64,000 bases of DNA from Vibrio coralliilyticus ATCC BAA-450 (GCF_000176135.1 NZ_ACZN01000014.1:1-64000); one strand, 5' to 3'; shown: positions 10,765-20,167, numbered from the stretch's first letter. Made by a program: numbers and translations. The notes: generated by a model not told the origin, from the letters alone.

Positions 10765-11685
10765 TTATCTCACTCCTTTCATTAAAAGCCAAATCAGCCC
10801 CATACCGATGCACTCACTTATCATTACGTAATACAGGACTGGGCGACCGTCTGGGTGAAACATTACGAATTCAAAATTGTCTGGGCTGATGTATTGCAAC
10901 AGAAACAAGAAGAAAAAAGGTAACGCGCCAACAATCTTTGCAGAGACTCTTGCCTCAGAGGTCAAAGCATACTTTTTCTTCTCAATAGCCCTCGCAGAAA
11001 ACATTACGCGATTCAGTTTCGCAACAACCTCTTTAATTTGCCCACCTCGATCAATATTGGCCCGCATCGTGATGACAAAGAAATGGAAAGAAGGGTATGG
11101 AAAGCGTTGACACGATTTACTGAATACCGCGTTCGTCGACTCCCCCATTTGTAGACGGTCGCCCATTTTTTTAAACTCCTTACCTACAGGGCCATCCAGC
11201 GTACGACCGACGAATATAAACGACTGCATTAACCCTTCCCCAGCACTCACAGCACTGGCCAACATCGTCAAGGCATCCGGAAAAGCCTCCTCAAAATGTT
11301 GTTTTTCTCGGGCCTGCAACCAGTTCATACCAAGCAACATAAAAATGAGGTTAATACCTATAGAGAAAGCTACTTGATGCACTCGGAAGTACGTTTGATT
11401 GACATAAATCGAAACCACAAGCCCTAGGATAATAATCGCAATAACTTTCAGTGCTGGCTGACTGCCAAGCTGATAGTAAGAACTGATTACTCGGCTTTTG
11501 CCTTGTTGCAACCAACTTGTTTCTTCTAGCGTTCTGAGATCGATCGCTTGACCCACATCCCCAACTAATTGACTCACGGAGGAATGGGAAACATCCTTGA
11601 AATATTGTCGTCGTCTTCGAGCTTGTAACAGAACGGAGAGCAAAAAGAACGCCCCACCTAAAATCATCACCAACGACAAAAACAT
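10765..11685 (-). CDS. tadB: TadB inner membrane platform protein
   Basis: 306 residues with an N-terminal membrane helix, a helix pair around 75-125, a cytoplasmic T2SF domain (FPDALTMLASAVSAGEG) and a C-terminal membrane region. The start ATG at 11685 overlaps the tadA stop as TGATG. Partner of TadC in the Flp assembly platform. Confidence 0.92.
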   Translation of the reverse strand: MFLSLVMILGGAFFLLSVLLQARRRRQYFKDVSHSSVSQLVGDVGQAIDLRTLEETSWLQQGKSRVISSYYQLGSQPALKVIAIIILGLVVSIYVNQTYFRVHQVAFSIGINLIFMLLGMNWLQAREKQHFEEAFPDALTMLASAVSAGEGLMQSFIFVGRTLDGPVGKEFKKMGDRLQMGESTNAVFSKSCQRFPYPSFHFFVITMRANIDRGGQIKEVVAKLNRVMFSARAIEKKKYALTSEARVSAKIVGALPFFFLFLLQYISPDNFEFVMFHPDGRPVLYYVMISECIGMGLIWLLMKGVR

Positions 11686-12968
11686 CAATTCAACTCCCTG
11701 TTAAAGATCGCGTTGAGCTGCTCAGACAAACCAAAAAATCGAGCTTTCTCGGTCAAGACAGAGCGTTGAAGGAGTCCATGCTCGATAAATTCACCTTCAA
11801 TTTTGCCTTCCGAATTATCCGATTGGTACAAAGGTTGAAAGCGGAAGATTTCTTCAATCACCACATTATCCCCTTCAATGCCAACCACTTCTGAGATACT
11901 GGTTACTTTTCGGCTACCATCATGCAGTCGACTGGCTTGGATCACGATATCGACTGCGCTAACTATCGTACGTCGAATGGCTTCTAAAGGGAGATTGGTA
12001 TTGGCCATCATCACCATAGATTCAACTCTTGATAATGCATCGCGGGGTGTATTCGCATGCAAGGTCGACATCGAGCCATCATGCCCCGTGTTCATAGCTT
12101 GAAGCATCTCGAACGCTTCCCCGCCACGGCATTCGCCTACAATGATTCTGTCAGGGCGCATACGCAGAGCATTGATCACCAAATCGCGTTGCGTTACAGC
12201 ACCAGTTCCTTCAACACCAGACACTCGTGTTTCTAATCTTACGACATGAGGCTGGAGCAGTTTTAATTCAGCCGCGTCTTCAATTGTAACAATGCGCTCT
12301 GTTTCATCAGCATATTGTGACAAGGCATTAAGCAGAGTGGTTTTACCTGAACCTGTGCCGCCAGAAATCAAAATGTTCAAGCGGCATCGAGAAGCAATGA
12401 TCAACAAATTAGCCATTTGAGGAGTCATCGCACCAAACTCTACCAATTGTGACAAGTCGACACTTTGTTTACTAAATTTTCGGATTGACATTGATGTGCC
12501 ATCCAATGCGATTGGTGGGATCACCACATTGACACGACTTCCATCCGATAACCTCGCATCGCATGTTGGTGAAGAGTCATCAATACGACGTCCTACCTGG
12601 CTCACAATACGTTTCGCAATAGTCAGTAACTGGGTTTCATCGATAAATGACACCGTAGAGGCTTGAATTTTTCCACCGCGTTCAATAAAGACGCGATCAA
12701 AACCATTCACCATAACGTCACTGATAGAGTCATCATCAATCAAAGCCTGCAGTGGCCCCAAGCCACGAAGCTCATCGACTAAACGTTTGACAAAATCCGC
12801 TCGAATGATTTCAGCTACCGACCAACCATTCTTCTCAATTAATACGTTCACGGCATCAGAGAGTTGTTTTGCCAAGTCGTCTTTTGAAAGCGAATTGACC
12901 GCCTCAGCTTCCAGGGCATCAAAGATCTGTTCTCGGACAGACAAAAAGATCGCGTGATTGGTACTCAT
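11685..12968 (-). CDS. tadA: TadA/CpaF pilus assembly ATPase
   Basis: 427 residues, the GspE/VirB11-type secretion ATPase of the CpaF subfamily. The Walker [13 protein letters not shown] is near residue 205, followed by the Asp box ([11 protein letters not shown]), Walker B ([12 protein letters not shown]) and the His box ([12 protein letters not shown]). It powers extension, and probably retraction, of Flp pili. Coupled by overlap to tadZ upstream and tadB downstream. It is unrelated to the T3SS ATPase SctN at 32330. Confidence 0.95.
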   Translation of the reverse strand: MSTNHAIFLSVREQIFDALEAEAVNSLSKDDLAKQLSDAVNVLIEKNGWSVAEIIRADFVKRLVDELRGLGPLQALIDDDSISDVMVNGFDRVFIERGGKIQASTVSFIDETQLLTIAKRIVSQVGRRIDDSSPTCDARLSDGSRVNVVIPPIALDGTSMSIRKFSKQSVDLSQLVEFGAMTPQMANLLIIASRCRLNILISGGTGSGKTTLLNALSQYADETERIVTIEDAAELKLLQPHVVRLETRVSGVEGTGAVTQRDLVINALRMRPDRIIVGECRGGEAFEMLQAMNTGHDGSMSTLHANTPRDALSRVESMVMMANTNLPLEAIRRTIVSAVDIVIQASRLHDGSRKVTSISEVVGIEGDNVVIEEIFRFQPLYQSDNSEGKIEGEFIEHGLLQRSVLTEKARFFGLSEQLNAIFNRELN

Positions 12969-14200
12969 GAACGATTCCCCAATATACGCTTCAATGATAA
13001 AGAAGGTTTCCTACTGACCGGACTGAGGCCTAAAATAGCCCTTGCCAATGCTTGGATAGGCGACGGTAGTTTTCCCTTCTGGTTTAAGATATCTTCGTGA
13101 TCAATGAGCATTTGCATGAGTCTAGCCTCAAATGGTATGACCGTATCTACTGGTACCTGTAGCACCTGTTCTATGTCTTGTAATGTAAGAACATAAGTCG
13201 ATTCTGGCTTGGTGTGATTAACCACAGATAAAATTCTGAGCGCTCCATTCTGCTCCTTTAGTTTGTTACGGATCTTCGCCGCTTCACGCAGTGATTCAAT
13301 GCTTGGCTCTAGCACTAATACCACTATGTCAAACTCCTTGGAAAACAACTGGACATCACCTAGAGAGGCTAGGCCATATAGAACGTCCTCAATGATGAAA
13401 TGACACGCAGTCCCAATTTGGGGATATAGACTGCGGTAATACTCTTTGAGCTTGACGCCGTCCAATTCAGATGATTGCATGGCCAACACCGACAGACGGG
13501 GCGCTACTTTCTGTGCGAGACTCATGGCTGATCCTGCATCCATAGCCGAACTTAAACTTCCCGCCGCCAACTCACGCTTTGAAAAGTGTTTGAGCCCCAT
13601 TAAGACATCCAGGTTCCCCGCCATCATACTCTGGTCAACAAGGACACAGTGGCTGTTGTGTGCTTGCGATAAATACTTGGCCAGCAGTGTCGCTACTAAA
13701 GTCGCTCCATTCCCTCCTCGTGTCCCAACCACAGCGATACGTTTCGCTTGCCGACGTAAGTCATTGTCTGTGGCGCTCACAAGCGATTTTTGAGCTTTCT
13801 GAACGCTATCGATAAAACTTACCTTATCAGTGCTGAAAAACGTATAGTGGTAACCCAGCATATGCATATGACGTTCTACCGATATTTTATCTTCACAGCC
13901 CACCACCAAAATACCCATCTCGGTTGGAAGAACATGAGACTTAGAAGCAATATCTTGCATAACATTCGTACTTTCCGTCAGATCCAAGACTAAGAAACGT
14001 ACCTTGGCACTCGCCAATTTGTATTCAAGATCTATGTCATGTAACGAAAGGCAATCAGGTTCCGTCAGCCCTTCAAAACGATAGGCTTCTTCGACAAATC
14101 CGCGAAAATCTTCAGACCCGTAGACCAAAAGAGACTGTAGGCCTCGTTCACCTGACTCCGCGCTGTCCTTACTTTTAAGTAACTCAACCAGTCCTGCCAT
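12965..14200 (-). CDS. tadZ: TadZ/CpaE pilus localisation ATPase-like protein
   Basis: 411 residues: an atypical receiver-like N-terminal domain followed by a MinD/ParA-type domain from about residue 155. The P-loop is the deviant VVGTRGGNGATLVATL, where the expected Gly-Lys-Thr is replaced by Asn-Gly-Ala-Thr. TadZ proteins place the pilus machine at the pole. The altered P-loop suggests nucleotide handling differs from canonical ParA; comparable changes are known in some TadZ. Located between the CpaD-like lipoprotein and tadA. Confidence 0.9.
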   Translation of the reverse strand: MAGLVELLKSKDSAESGERGLQSLLVYGSEDFRGFVEEAYRFEGLTEPDCLSLHDIDLEYKLASAKVRFLVLDLTESTNVMQDIASKSHVLPTEMGILVVGCEDKISVERHMHMLGYHYTFFSTDKVSFIDSVQKAQKSLVSATDNDLRRQAKRIAVVGTRGGNGATLVATLLAKYLSQAHNSHCVLVDQSMMAGNLDVLMGLKHFSKRELAAGSLSSAMDAGSAMSLAQKVAPRLSVLAMQSSELDGVKLKEYYRSLYPQIGTACHFIIEDVLYGLASLGDVQLFSKEFDIVVLVLEPSIESLREAAKIRNKLKEQNGALRILSVVNHTKPESTYVLTLQDIEQVLQVPVDTVIPFEARLMQMLIDHEDILNQKGKLPSPIQALARAILGLSPVSRKPSLSLKRILGNRS

Positions 14201-14204
14201 TACG

Positions 14205-14690
14205 TCAATCTCCTATCATCTTTTGAGGGTTGACCATGCTGCTCCAGCGCAATGTTTCAAGAGTACAGCCATGCTCGTTTTCGCCTAGGTTGTATACATC
14301 ATCTTTCTCACACTGCTTAGCGCTTATCATGTAACTCGTTGAAGAAAACGTAAAGTCTGCCCCAGATTTTGACGCCGAAGCTTGGCTCAAGTGAATTAAG
14401 CCCGCGTCCACTCCTTGAGCAAGGAGCGCTCGCTGAATGCTCTTGACCCATTCTTTACCCTTTTGCGTGTGCCAGATTAAATCGGCGCCTTGGGTACTGA
14501 TAGTTGACCAATGCAGGGCTATAAAGTCTGCCGCAACTTGATCAGCAAACGAGTTTTCGGTTGGGCTTACAGTGATAGCGTCTGTGACGGGAGACAAAGT
14601 CAGATCAGGTCCATATCTTGGCGGAACCGTCTGCGCACAACCGGAGGCCAACACCAGGAGCCCCATCAAACACATTAAGTATTGCCTCAT
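14205..14690 (-). CDS. CpaD/RcpB-like lipoprotein of the tad operon
   Basis: 161 residues with a lipoprotein signal (LVLASGCAQ, Cys18). The rest is periplasmic without a motif I can name with certainty. In most tad loci a CpaD or RcpB lipoprotein lies between the secretin gene and tadZ, as here, and helps secretin stability. The ATG overlaps the rcpA end by 4 bases. The assignment rests on position and lipobox. Confidence 0.7.
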   Translation of the reverse strand: MRQYLMCLMGLLVLASGCAQTVPPRYGPDLTLSPVTDAITVSPTENSFADQVAADFIALHWSTISTQGADLIWHTQKGKEWVKSIQRALLAQGVDAGLIHLSQASASKSGADFTFSSTSYMISAKQCEKDDVYNLGENEHGCTLETLRWSSMVNPQKMIGD

Positions 14691-16015
14691 TGTTTGAACC
14701 CCCCATTGTCGAGCAACATCTCCGTGCTCTCTATTTTCTCTTCGTCATTTTCCCAAGAGAACATTCTTTTCAGCGTCGACGTTCTGTTGATCGTTGGCAA
14801 TGAAATAGTTGAGGTCTCAACGGGTTTCACGAGATTCACAGTCGCGACGATAATCAATTCAGTTTTGTTTCTCTCAGTTTCTGCATTGCGGAACAAGGTA
14901 CCCAGAATAGGAATGTCACCAATAAGTGGTATCTTACTGAGCGACTCCATGTCTTCGCTGCTAAGTAATCCCCCTAGGACAAAACTTTGTCCATCCCCCA
15001 ACTCAACCGTTGTTCTCGCTCTACGAGTCTTTAAAGCTGGTAAATCGTAGGTGTCATTTTCATATTGCGAGTCCAAAGAGCTCACCTCAGGGACCAACGA
15101 CAAGGTGATTTTGTTGTCGCGTTTAACTTTCGCCATCAACTCCAATCGCACACCAAACTCTTTGTAGCTAACCGACGAGCCTCCATCGATTGTCGTGACA
15201 ACAGGTAACTCACCACCCACCAAAAAGCTTGCACTTTCTCCTGACGTTACTGATAAATTAGGTTCTGCCAGAACGCGGCCAACACTTTCATTGTCAATAG
15301 CATTAATCATCATCAAAATATCGTCTGCACTGAACGCATTGATGGCGTTAACAAACACACCAGAACCCGGGACTTGGCCTTTCGAAAAATAGGACACCCC
15401 AATTTGTTCCAGAGCTTTTTGCGAAACTTCTGCAATCGAAACTTTAACGTTAACTTGTTTGGTTACCACGACCTCAATATTATTGACTACACCGTCATAT
15501 TCACGTCGCTCCATAAACTTCATCTCATAAGATTCGTCTTCTGTCTCTAGCTCAAACTTTTGTCGATTTGCTGGCTTTTCCAACATTTCACCTACTACGA
15601 TGTAGATCTCATCCTTCACCTGCTCACTGGATACCGTTCCACTCAATACCACCTGCTCTCCAACGTAATATGCGTTTACCTGAGCGTTAGGGTAATGGTT
15701 ACGTAGATAACGTTGGATGGAGTCAGCACTCTTATTCACTTGAATTCTACGGCTTAAGATGGTGTTACCTGATTGATCAAAAACAATCAGCGAGCTCTTC
15801 CCTGTAGACTTGCTATAAATAACTACTTTATGCTTATCAATCACTTGGTAATCTGCAACCGCAGGATTAGACACAAAAACTGTGCCTATTTCTTGTTGTG
15901 TGGCGAATGGGCGCGCATCGCCTTCCGCCATCGGCAGGTACTCACTTGCCGCCACAGTAGTCGCGACAGAGAGCAATGGAGAAAGCGCTCCGGTGAATAG
16001 TTTTTTTAACCACAT
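14687..16015 (-). CDS. rcpA: RcpA/CpaC outer membrane secretin of the Flp pilus
   Basis: About 442 residues. The start is set at ATG 16015, because it is preceded by an AAGGA ribosome site and begins a clear signal peptide (MWLKKLFTGALSPL). A BON-like domain (VVLSGTVSSEQVKDEIY) is followed by the secretin domain with VLAEPNLSVTSGESASFLVGGE and the terminal SKIPLIGDIPILGTLFR. It forms the pilus channel. This window therefore holds two different secretins, this one and sctC, with Tad and T3SS hallmarks respectively. Confidence 0.93.
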   Translation of the reverse strand: MWLKKLFTGALSPLLSVATTVAASEYLPMAEGDARPFATQQEIGTVFVSNPAVADYQVIDKHKVVIYSKSTGKSSLIVFDQSGNTILSRRIQVNKSADSIQRYLRNHYPNAQVNAYYVGEQVVLSGTVSSEQVKDEIYIVVGEMLEKPANRQKFELETEDESYEMKFMERREYDGVVNNIEVVVTKQVNVKVSIAEVSQKALEQIGVSYFSKGQVPGSGVFVNAINAFSADDILMMINAIDNESVGRVLAEPNLSVTSGESASFLVGGELPVVTTIDGGSSVSYKEFGVRLELMAKVKRDNKITLSLVPEVSSLDSQYENDTYDLPALKTRRARTTVELGDGQSFVLGGLLSSEDMESLSKIPLIGDIPILGTLFRNAETERNKTELIIVATVNLVKPVETSTISLPTINRTSTLKRMFSWENDEEKIESTEMLLDNGGFKQ

Positions 16016-16028
16016 GTGTGATGCATCC

Positions 16029-16820
16029 TTAATTAATCGTGGTTTTGTCAGCACGGAGCTCAACGATAGAATCAAAGTCATGCAGAATATCCCCTGCATC
16101 TGCTTGATATTCGGACATGTCAAACTGACCAATCGATTTTTGAATTTCGAGAGTAGCAATACGTTTGGCTAAGGTCAGTGTCACCGCTTGTTTTCTGTCC
16201 ATTTCAAGAATAAACGTTGTGGCTTGGGGCTGAGTGTCGTCCTTTTTTACCTCCGTTTCCACACGGAGAACTTTAATGGCTGCAAAAATAGGGGTGACCG
16301 AAATAGCGCCCTTAACAGGCTTACTCGCAAGAGCAACTTCTTGGTAAGCGTCTTCACCATTCAGCCCAGTGAATGCCAAAATATCAATCAGGTCCCCACT
16401 TTCAATAGCGGTGCCGACAATGTTCTCTGTTACCACTGTCAATCGGTAAGGCATCTTCCCTTCTGCAAGTATGAAGTCGACATAGTCAGCATCATCCGGT
16501 CGTATAAAGTCATCAGCAGTGACCAAGGTGCCTTCCGCCATATTCGAGCGGAATAGCATCCCAGGAACAATGCTCAATGAAACATCATCAACATACCCTA
16601 ACTCGTTAGCCTCATTTTCTTTCATCCTGCGCACCGATAACTGCTCCCGAGTCAGTTCTTGTTTTGCTTTGGCTGGCTCTTTAAGCTCCCATAGCTTAAC
16701 GTATCGTGTAGGGACCACTTCGGTAGCGTCTGTTGGTTTAGGGCTCAGAACTGCAGAGAGCCCATAAGCACCGACAAGAATAGAGAAACTCGCCAAAGAA
16801 ATAATAACTTTGTTTTTCAC
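16029..16820 (-). CDS. rcpC: RcpC/CpaB pilus assembly protein
   Basis: 263 residues: an N-terminal transmembrane helix, then an SAF-type domain (VTADDFIRPDD) and a CpaB C-terminal domain with GTAIESGDLIDILAF. CpaB proteins link the inner membrane platform with the secretin. It is the first gene after the flp pilin and a strong hairpin at 16861-16901. Confidence 0.88.
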   Translation of the reverse strand: MKNKVIISLASFSILVGAYGLSAVLSPKPTDATEVVPTRYVKLWELKEPAKAKQELTREQLSVRRMKENEANELGYVDDVSLSIVPGMLFRSNMAEGTLVTADDFIRPDDADYVDFILAEGKMPYRLTVVTENIVGTAIESGDLIDILAFTGLNGEDAYQEVALASKPVKGAISVTPIFAAIKVLRVETEVKKDDTQPQATTFILEMDRKQAVTLTLAKRIATLEIQKSIGQFDMSEYQADAGDILHDFDSIVELRADKTTIN

Positions 16821-16860
16821 TGCTAGTCCTTAATAAGTTCTAAGGCCATTTCAATCTTTC

Positions 16861-16901
16861 TTTTAATATTAAATAAATAGGATTATTATTTAATATTAAA
16901 A
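16861..16901. terminator. long AT-rich hairpin between flp and rcpC
   Basis: Perfect inverted repeat with 16-bp arms (16861-16876 and 16886-16901) and a 9-base loop. In a transcript from flp it would form a stem just after the pilin gene. This is a likely attenuator or 3' stabiliser that gives more pilin than machine mRNA; a protein-binding dyad is an alternative. Confidence 0.65.
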
Positions 16902-16943
16902 TGTTTATTTTTAGAGATGTAAATAGTGATAATGGCGAATTTA

Positions 16944-17153
16944 TCATGGCACCGTATTAGCTGCATTAATATTATCAGCAATGGTATCCATTGCTGTTTG
17001 CAGTGCATCATTTAATTCACCGTTAAACATAGCAAGGACGATAGCAGAAATAGCGACAGCAATTATGGCGTATTCAACTGCTGTGACACCTCGTTCATCA
17101 CTATGAAACTTGGACATGATATGACAAAACTGGATGTAGAAATTCTTAAGCAT
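16944..17153 (-). CDS. flp: Flp-type major pilin
   Basis: 69 residues from ATG 17153, which has an AAGAGG ribosome site 6 bases upstream. It has the class IVb pilin signature ERG-VTAVEYAIIAVAISAI: cleavage after Gly, Glu5 in the mature protein, then a hydrophobic helix and a short C-terminal tail ending NAANTVP. It is the structural subunit of the Flp pilus, made as a prepilin and processed by TadV. It lies 28 bases after the T3SS needle-like gene at 17182-17412, in what looks like one transcript driven by the hrp-like box at 17440-17466. Confidence 0.95.
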   Translation of the reverse strand: MLKNFYIQFCHIMSKFHSDERGVTAVEYAIIAVAISAIVLAMFNGELNDALQTAMDTIADNINAANTVP

Positions 17154-17181
17154 TGTGAGCCTCTTTTTGATTCTATTGGTA

Positions 17182-17412
17182 TTATTTAATTTCATTTATG
17201 ACAGCGCGATTGAGTGAATGAGTCACGGATATTTCCTTACCCATAGCCCAATTTAATATCGACATTTTTTTCAAGCTATTATTGAACGCATGCCAGTCTT
17301 CTACACTTGAACTATTAATATTTCCATGGTCTAGCTTCAATGCATTGGAATACATGTCATTTCTGTTTTTAATGAAAGCATTTTTCATATTTATTTGATC
17401 AATTATCGACAT
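17182..17412 (-). CDS. small protein resembling a T3SS needle subunit (SctF-like)
   Basis: 76 residues from ATG 17412, with an excellent AAGGAGG site. There is no signal peptide or membrane segment. The size and the C-terminal half (WHAFNNSLKKMSILN, then a hydrophobic-patterned helix ending NRAVINEIK) align without gaps to the end of needle proteins as I recall MxiH and PscF, which end in similar IIQNFR or ILQKI segments. The family match is by eye and so moderate. An hrp-like box 28 bases upstream and the divergent sctK-sctL unit support a T3SS role. Rivals for the filament role are the pilin-like gene at 35829-36056 and the small gene at 38933-39154, which has the usual sctF position before sctI-sctJ. 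Confidence 0.5.
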   Translation of the reverse strand: MSIIDQINMKNAFIKNRNDMYSNALKLDHGNINSSSVEDWHAFNNSLKKMSILNWAMGKEISVTHSLNRAVINEIK

Positions 17413-17439
17413 ATTAGGCCTCCTTAGAAATACTATTAG

Positions 17440-17466
17440 TAAGTGGCTATTTAAAAAAAAAGTTCC
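17440..17466 (-). promoter_or_regulatory. HrpL-like ECF promoter for the needle-like gene and flp
   Basis: Minus strand GGAACT, 14 bases (T8-rich), CCACTTA. It is the only promoter-like element seen upstream of the needle-like gene and the flp pilin. It is divergent from and almost mirrored by the sctK promoter. Confidence 0.75.
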
Positions 17467-17488
17467 CAATCTAAAAAATTTTTATTTG

Positions 17489-17516
17489 GGAACTATACTG
17501 AATTTATAACACTCAT
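17489..17516 (+). promoter_or_regulatory. HrpL-like ECF promoter for sctK-sctL
   Basis: GGAACT, 14 bases, ACACTCA (ending at 17515). It lies 35 bases upstream of the sctK start and is divergent from the needle/flp promoter. Confidence 0.72.
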
Positions 17517-17550
17517 CATGTATAATTTTTGCTCCTAAAGGATACATTTC

Positions 17551-18117
17551 TTGTTGGATGATAAACTGACCATTACTTGGCTGGACTTTCATAGCGCGCC
17601 TTGGCGATATGCTCACCCCTCTTGGTTACCCCAATGGCTTTTGACTTCGTTAAACGGCACTCCCTCACTAAACGCAATGCGTTGTGATCTTCATCAATAC
17701 TTCGAAACCAACGATAAGTTGGGTTTTGCAAAGGATATTGAGCTTTATCGTTTTCTGTCTTTCGATTCTGCTCAGCGCACTTTGTATGACGACTTAGTAA
17801 AACAAACTTTATTTGGAGGGAACAATCCACGTTTAAGTGATGATCAGAGGAAATGGTGCTATGGACTATCGTTGGCAATACAGTCAGGCGATATAACCTA
17901 CCACATGGCGAGTCACCACACCCCAGAGAGTATCGTTCATCTGACTTGCCAGCATTGGTTTTTTCATTCCGAGCCAGCACTATGGAGCCGGCTTAAACTT
18001 CTATTTCCGAAAAACGAGGTACTAAGATATAACACCGAACCACTGCCACAATCCGTTCAGCGCCAAATAGAGCGCCTAGGCAGAGCTATTACAAACAAGG
18101 TGATCTTGCATGCTTGA
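17551..18117 (+). CDS. sctK: T3SS sorting-platform protein SctK-like (HrpD position)
   Basis: 188 residues from a TTG with AAAGGAT eight bases upstream; no ATG alternative fits. Soluble, with Trp-rich N-terminal WLDFHSAPWRYAHPSWLPQW and no membrane segments. SctK proteins are poorly conserved, and the call rests mainly on order: in Hrp1 clusters hrpD (sctK) directly precedes hrpE (sctL), and here sctL overlaps the end of this gene by 8 bases. SctK bridges the inner membrane rings and the SctQ pods. Confidence 0.65.
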   Translation: MLDDKLTITWLDFHSAPWRYAHPSWLPQWLLTSLNGTPSLNAMRCDLHQYFETNDKLGFAKDIELYRFLSFDSAQRTLYDDLVKQTLFGGNNPRLSDDQRKWCYGLSLAIQSGDITYHMASHHTPESIVHLTCQHWFFHSEPALWSRLKLLFPKNEVLRYNTEPLPQSVQRQIERLGRAITNKVILHA

Positions 18118-18736
18118 TCTTTCACTACCCCAATTAACCCTGCCAGCAGAAATTAAAGTGGAAGGATGTATTCTATCCACAACTCAGCAAAATAAAATGC
18201 GCAGCCAAGCCAATGTAATACAATCACTGCGCAAGCAAATTGAGCGTGCGCACCAAGAAGCGGATCGCATCCGCAATCAAGCAAAAGTGCAGGCACAAAC
18301 CCTGATCGAAGATGAGAAGAGTCGAGCGTTGTCAGACTTTATGGATCAATTGGATTTCATATTCGAAGAAGCGGAAAATGATAGACGCACGCAGTGGCAA
18401 TTGATGCAAACGACAACCTTGACTATGTTAGAGCAAGCTTTGTCGATGTTGGCATTGAAGGTCCCAACGGAAACGAAACTAAAAGCAATCTTAGATCTGA
18501 TGGAAACACACACGAAACAAACACTCATACTTGATGTTACCTGTCATTCGAGTGCCTTGGACAGGGTCACTATGTACCTCTCAACAAAACCTCTTTACTC
18601 ATCCACTTGCATTCAGGTAGACGACACCCTCTCGACAGACGAACTCGTGTTTGAATCACGCTCTGGCCGCTACAGAGTTTCTTGGAAGCAAGCAATATCA
18701 ACTTTGTCTGCTATCATTCAAAAGCCTGTTGAGTAA
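18110..18736 (+). CDS. sctL: T3SS ATPase stator SctL (HrpE/YscL)
   Basis: 208 residues. A long charged coiled coil (about 35-90, KQIERAHQEADRIRNQAK) precedes a globular C-terminal domain with the FliH/YscL-like pattern ending FESRSGRYRVSWKQAISTL. It binds and restrains the SctN ATPase and connects it to SctQ. Translationally coupled to sctK. Good family match. Confidence 0.85.
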   Translation: MLDLSLPQLTLPAEIKVEGCILSTTQQNKMRSQANVIQSLRKQIERAHQEADRIRNQAKVQAQTLIEDEKSRALSDFMDQLDFIFEEAENDRRTQWQLMQTTTLTMLEQALSMLALKVPTETKLKAILDLMETHTKQTLILDVTCHSSALDRVTMYLSTKPLYSSTCIQVDDTLSTDELVFESRSGRYRVSWKQAISTLSAIIQKPVE

Positions 18737-18887
18737 TGTTTGGAAACCCCAACATCCATGTTGAGGTCTCTGGTAACTATAGTAAGTCAGTCTTCCAACG
18801 ACCGGCCTTCATGCATAATTTTTGTCTTAATATCATCTCAACTTCCCTCCTAAGCGTATTTGAACCAATTAGCCTGCCGTACTCTAA

Positions 18888-19427
18888 CTATGTCAACATC
18901 AGTTCCTCTGCGCCAAGCTTATCTCTCAACCATTGACGAGCTCGAAATAATCGTGACCTTACTGTTCCTACCGAGATCTCTAACTCTTCGGCCGTGTGTT
19001 CGTAATTCTTTCCCTGCACAACAATTAACTCAAACACCTTCCTCATCTTGATTGGCATTTGGGCTATCTTATCTGGGCACTGTTTCAGGACAAATTGCGA
19101 ATAAAGTGTTTCATCGAGAGCCCTCTGACCATCGAACGAGAGCTGAAGGTTAGCGTCTAATGTGACATAGCTTGTTTCCTTATAATTCGAGCGATTGTGG
19201 TTTCGAACAAGGTTGTATGCGATGCCAAAAAACCAAGTTTTCAACAATGACTGCCCTCTAAACTGGTGGAGGTTTTTAATGGCTTCGATGTACGTAGACT
19301 GGACTATGTCATCCACGCATTCCTTATTATAGGAATGCTTCATTACAAAACGTCTCAACTTTACATCGTGCTCTCGAGCTAATTGCTCGATCGCTTGATT
19401 TCTCGCGTGGATAGTCAGTACGCTCAT
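18888..19427 (-). CDS. ECF sigma factor, HrpL-like (copy 1)
   Basis: 179 residues with sigma-70 region 2 (VDDIVQSTYIEAIKN, then FRGQSLLKTWFFGIAYNLVRNHNR) and region 4 (YEHTAEELEISVGTVRSRLFRARQWL). There is no anti-sigma gene beside it. It is about 60% identical by eye over region 2 to the second ECF factor at 26408, so the two are paralogues and may read the same hrp-like boxes. Its ATG overlaps the end of the XRE-type regulator gene (ATGA), indicating one operon. Which promoters it serves is inferred. Confidence 0.88.
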   Translation of the reverse strand: MSVLTIHARNQAIEQLAREHDVKLRRFVMKHSYNKECVDDIVQSTYIEAIKNLHQFRGQSLLKTWFFGIAYNLVRNHNRSNYKETSYVTLDANLQLSFDGQRALDETLYSQFVLKQCPDKIAQMPIKMRKVFELIVVQGKNYEHTAEELEISVGTVRSRLFRARQWLRDKLGAEELMLT

Positions 19428-20167
19428 GACAAAGCCTTACGCTGTGGAGAAGGATCTAGTTCATTGAGGATCAATGCGACTCGAGAGATCACGAAAAATT
19501 TATCCATAACAATTTTACGTTGTGTTATCGTCCCTCGGAGTAACATCATAAAATCCATCATGGTTTGGTCGAGATTGTGAGCCATTAAATAGTCGCAATT
19601 CGAAAATTCAAGGAGGTCACACAATTTCATCAAACAATGCCGAAGGGCATTGATATCAATATAATTGATGTAATGTATGTAGATACCATCTTGGACTGCC
19701 GAGTAAATAATAATCCCAGCATCCATATTATTGACAGACAGCCTCATTATTTTGAAGGCTTTCTTTTTTTTTGAAGAGTGACATGGATCTATACCTATAA
19801 ACGCTTCTAAATACCCTCCCTGCCCTTCATCATTAAACCAATGTGCAGGCCCGATTTTATGGTTAAAAGGAATGCTGCCTACCTTTCTAGTAACAACACG
19901 GTCGAGAGTGTTTCTTAACCTAGCATTCTTCGGTAATGTAAATGTTTTTAGGATTTCTATTACACTGACGTTCTTTTCTAATGCACTGATAACTTGACAC
20001 ATTTTTTTTATTGATGGACATGAAGTATTTCGTTCCCACATGGATATACTTTTGGAATCAATACCAGATATTCTATGGAATTTTGACTTTATAATATCAA
20101 CAACTTCTTCTCTACTAACCTCATTATTTTCTCTATATTGACAGATAAAATTAGAAAAACCATTCAT
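19424..20167 (-). CDS. XRE-like helix-turn-helix regulator coupled to an ECF sigma gene
   Basis: 247 residues. The first 70 look like a Cro/C1-type HTH (SREEVVDIIKSKF, IDSKSISMWERNTSCPSIKKMCQVISAL). The rest is a domain I do not recognise, rich in aromatic and Cys residues around 150-200, possibly a sensory domain. It is the first gene of the two-gene unit with the ECF factor at 18888 and faces a 490-bp AT-rich intergenic region. Lower GC than the neighbouring tad genes. Likely controls when the ECF factor is made. Confidence 0.7.
   Translation of the reverse strand: MNGFSNFICQYRENNEVSREEVVDIIKSKFHRISGIDSKSISMWERNTSCPSIKKMCQVISALEKNVSVIEILKTFTLPKNARLRNTLDRVVTRKVGSIPFNHKIGPAHWFNDEGQGGYLEAFIGIDPCHSSKKKKAFKIMRLSVNNMDAGIIIYSAVQDGIYIHYINYIDINALRHCLMKLCDLLEFSNCDYLMAHNLDQTMMDFMMLLRGTITQRKIVMDKFFVISRVALILNELDPSPQRKALS

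Noticed and set aside
18736..18936. 66-codon frame starting at the sctL stop
   Set aside because: The ATG overlaps the stop, but the composition is poor and the frame runs into the convergent ECF gene on the other strand.
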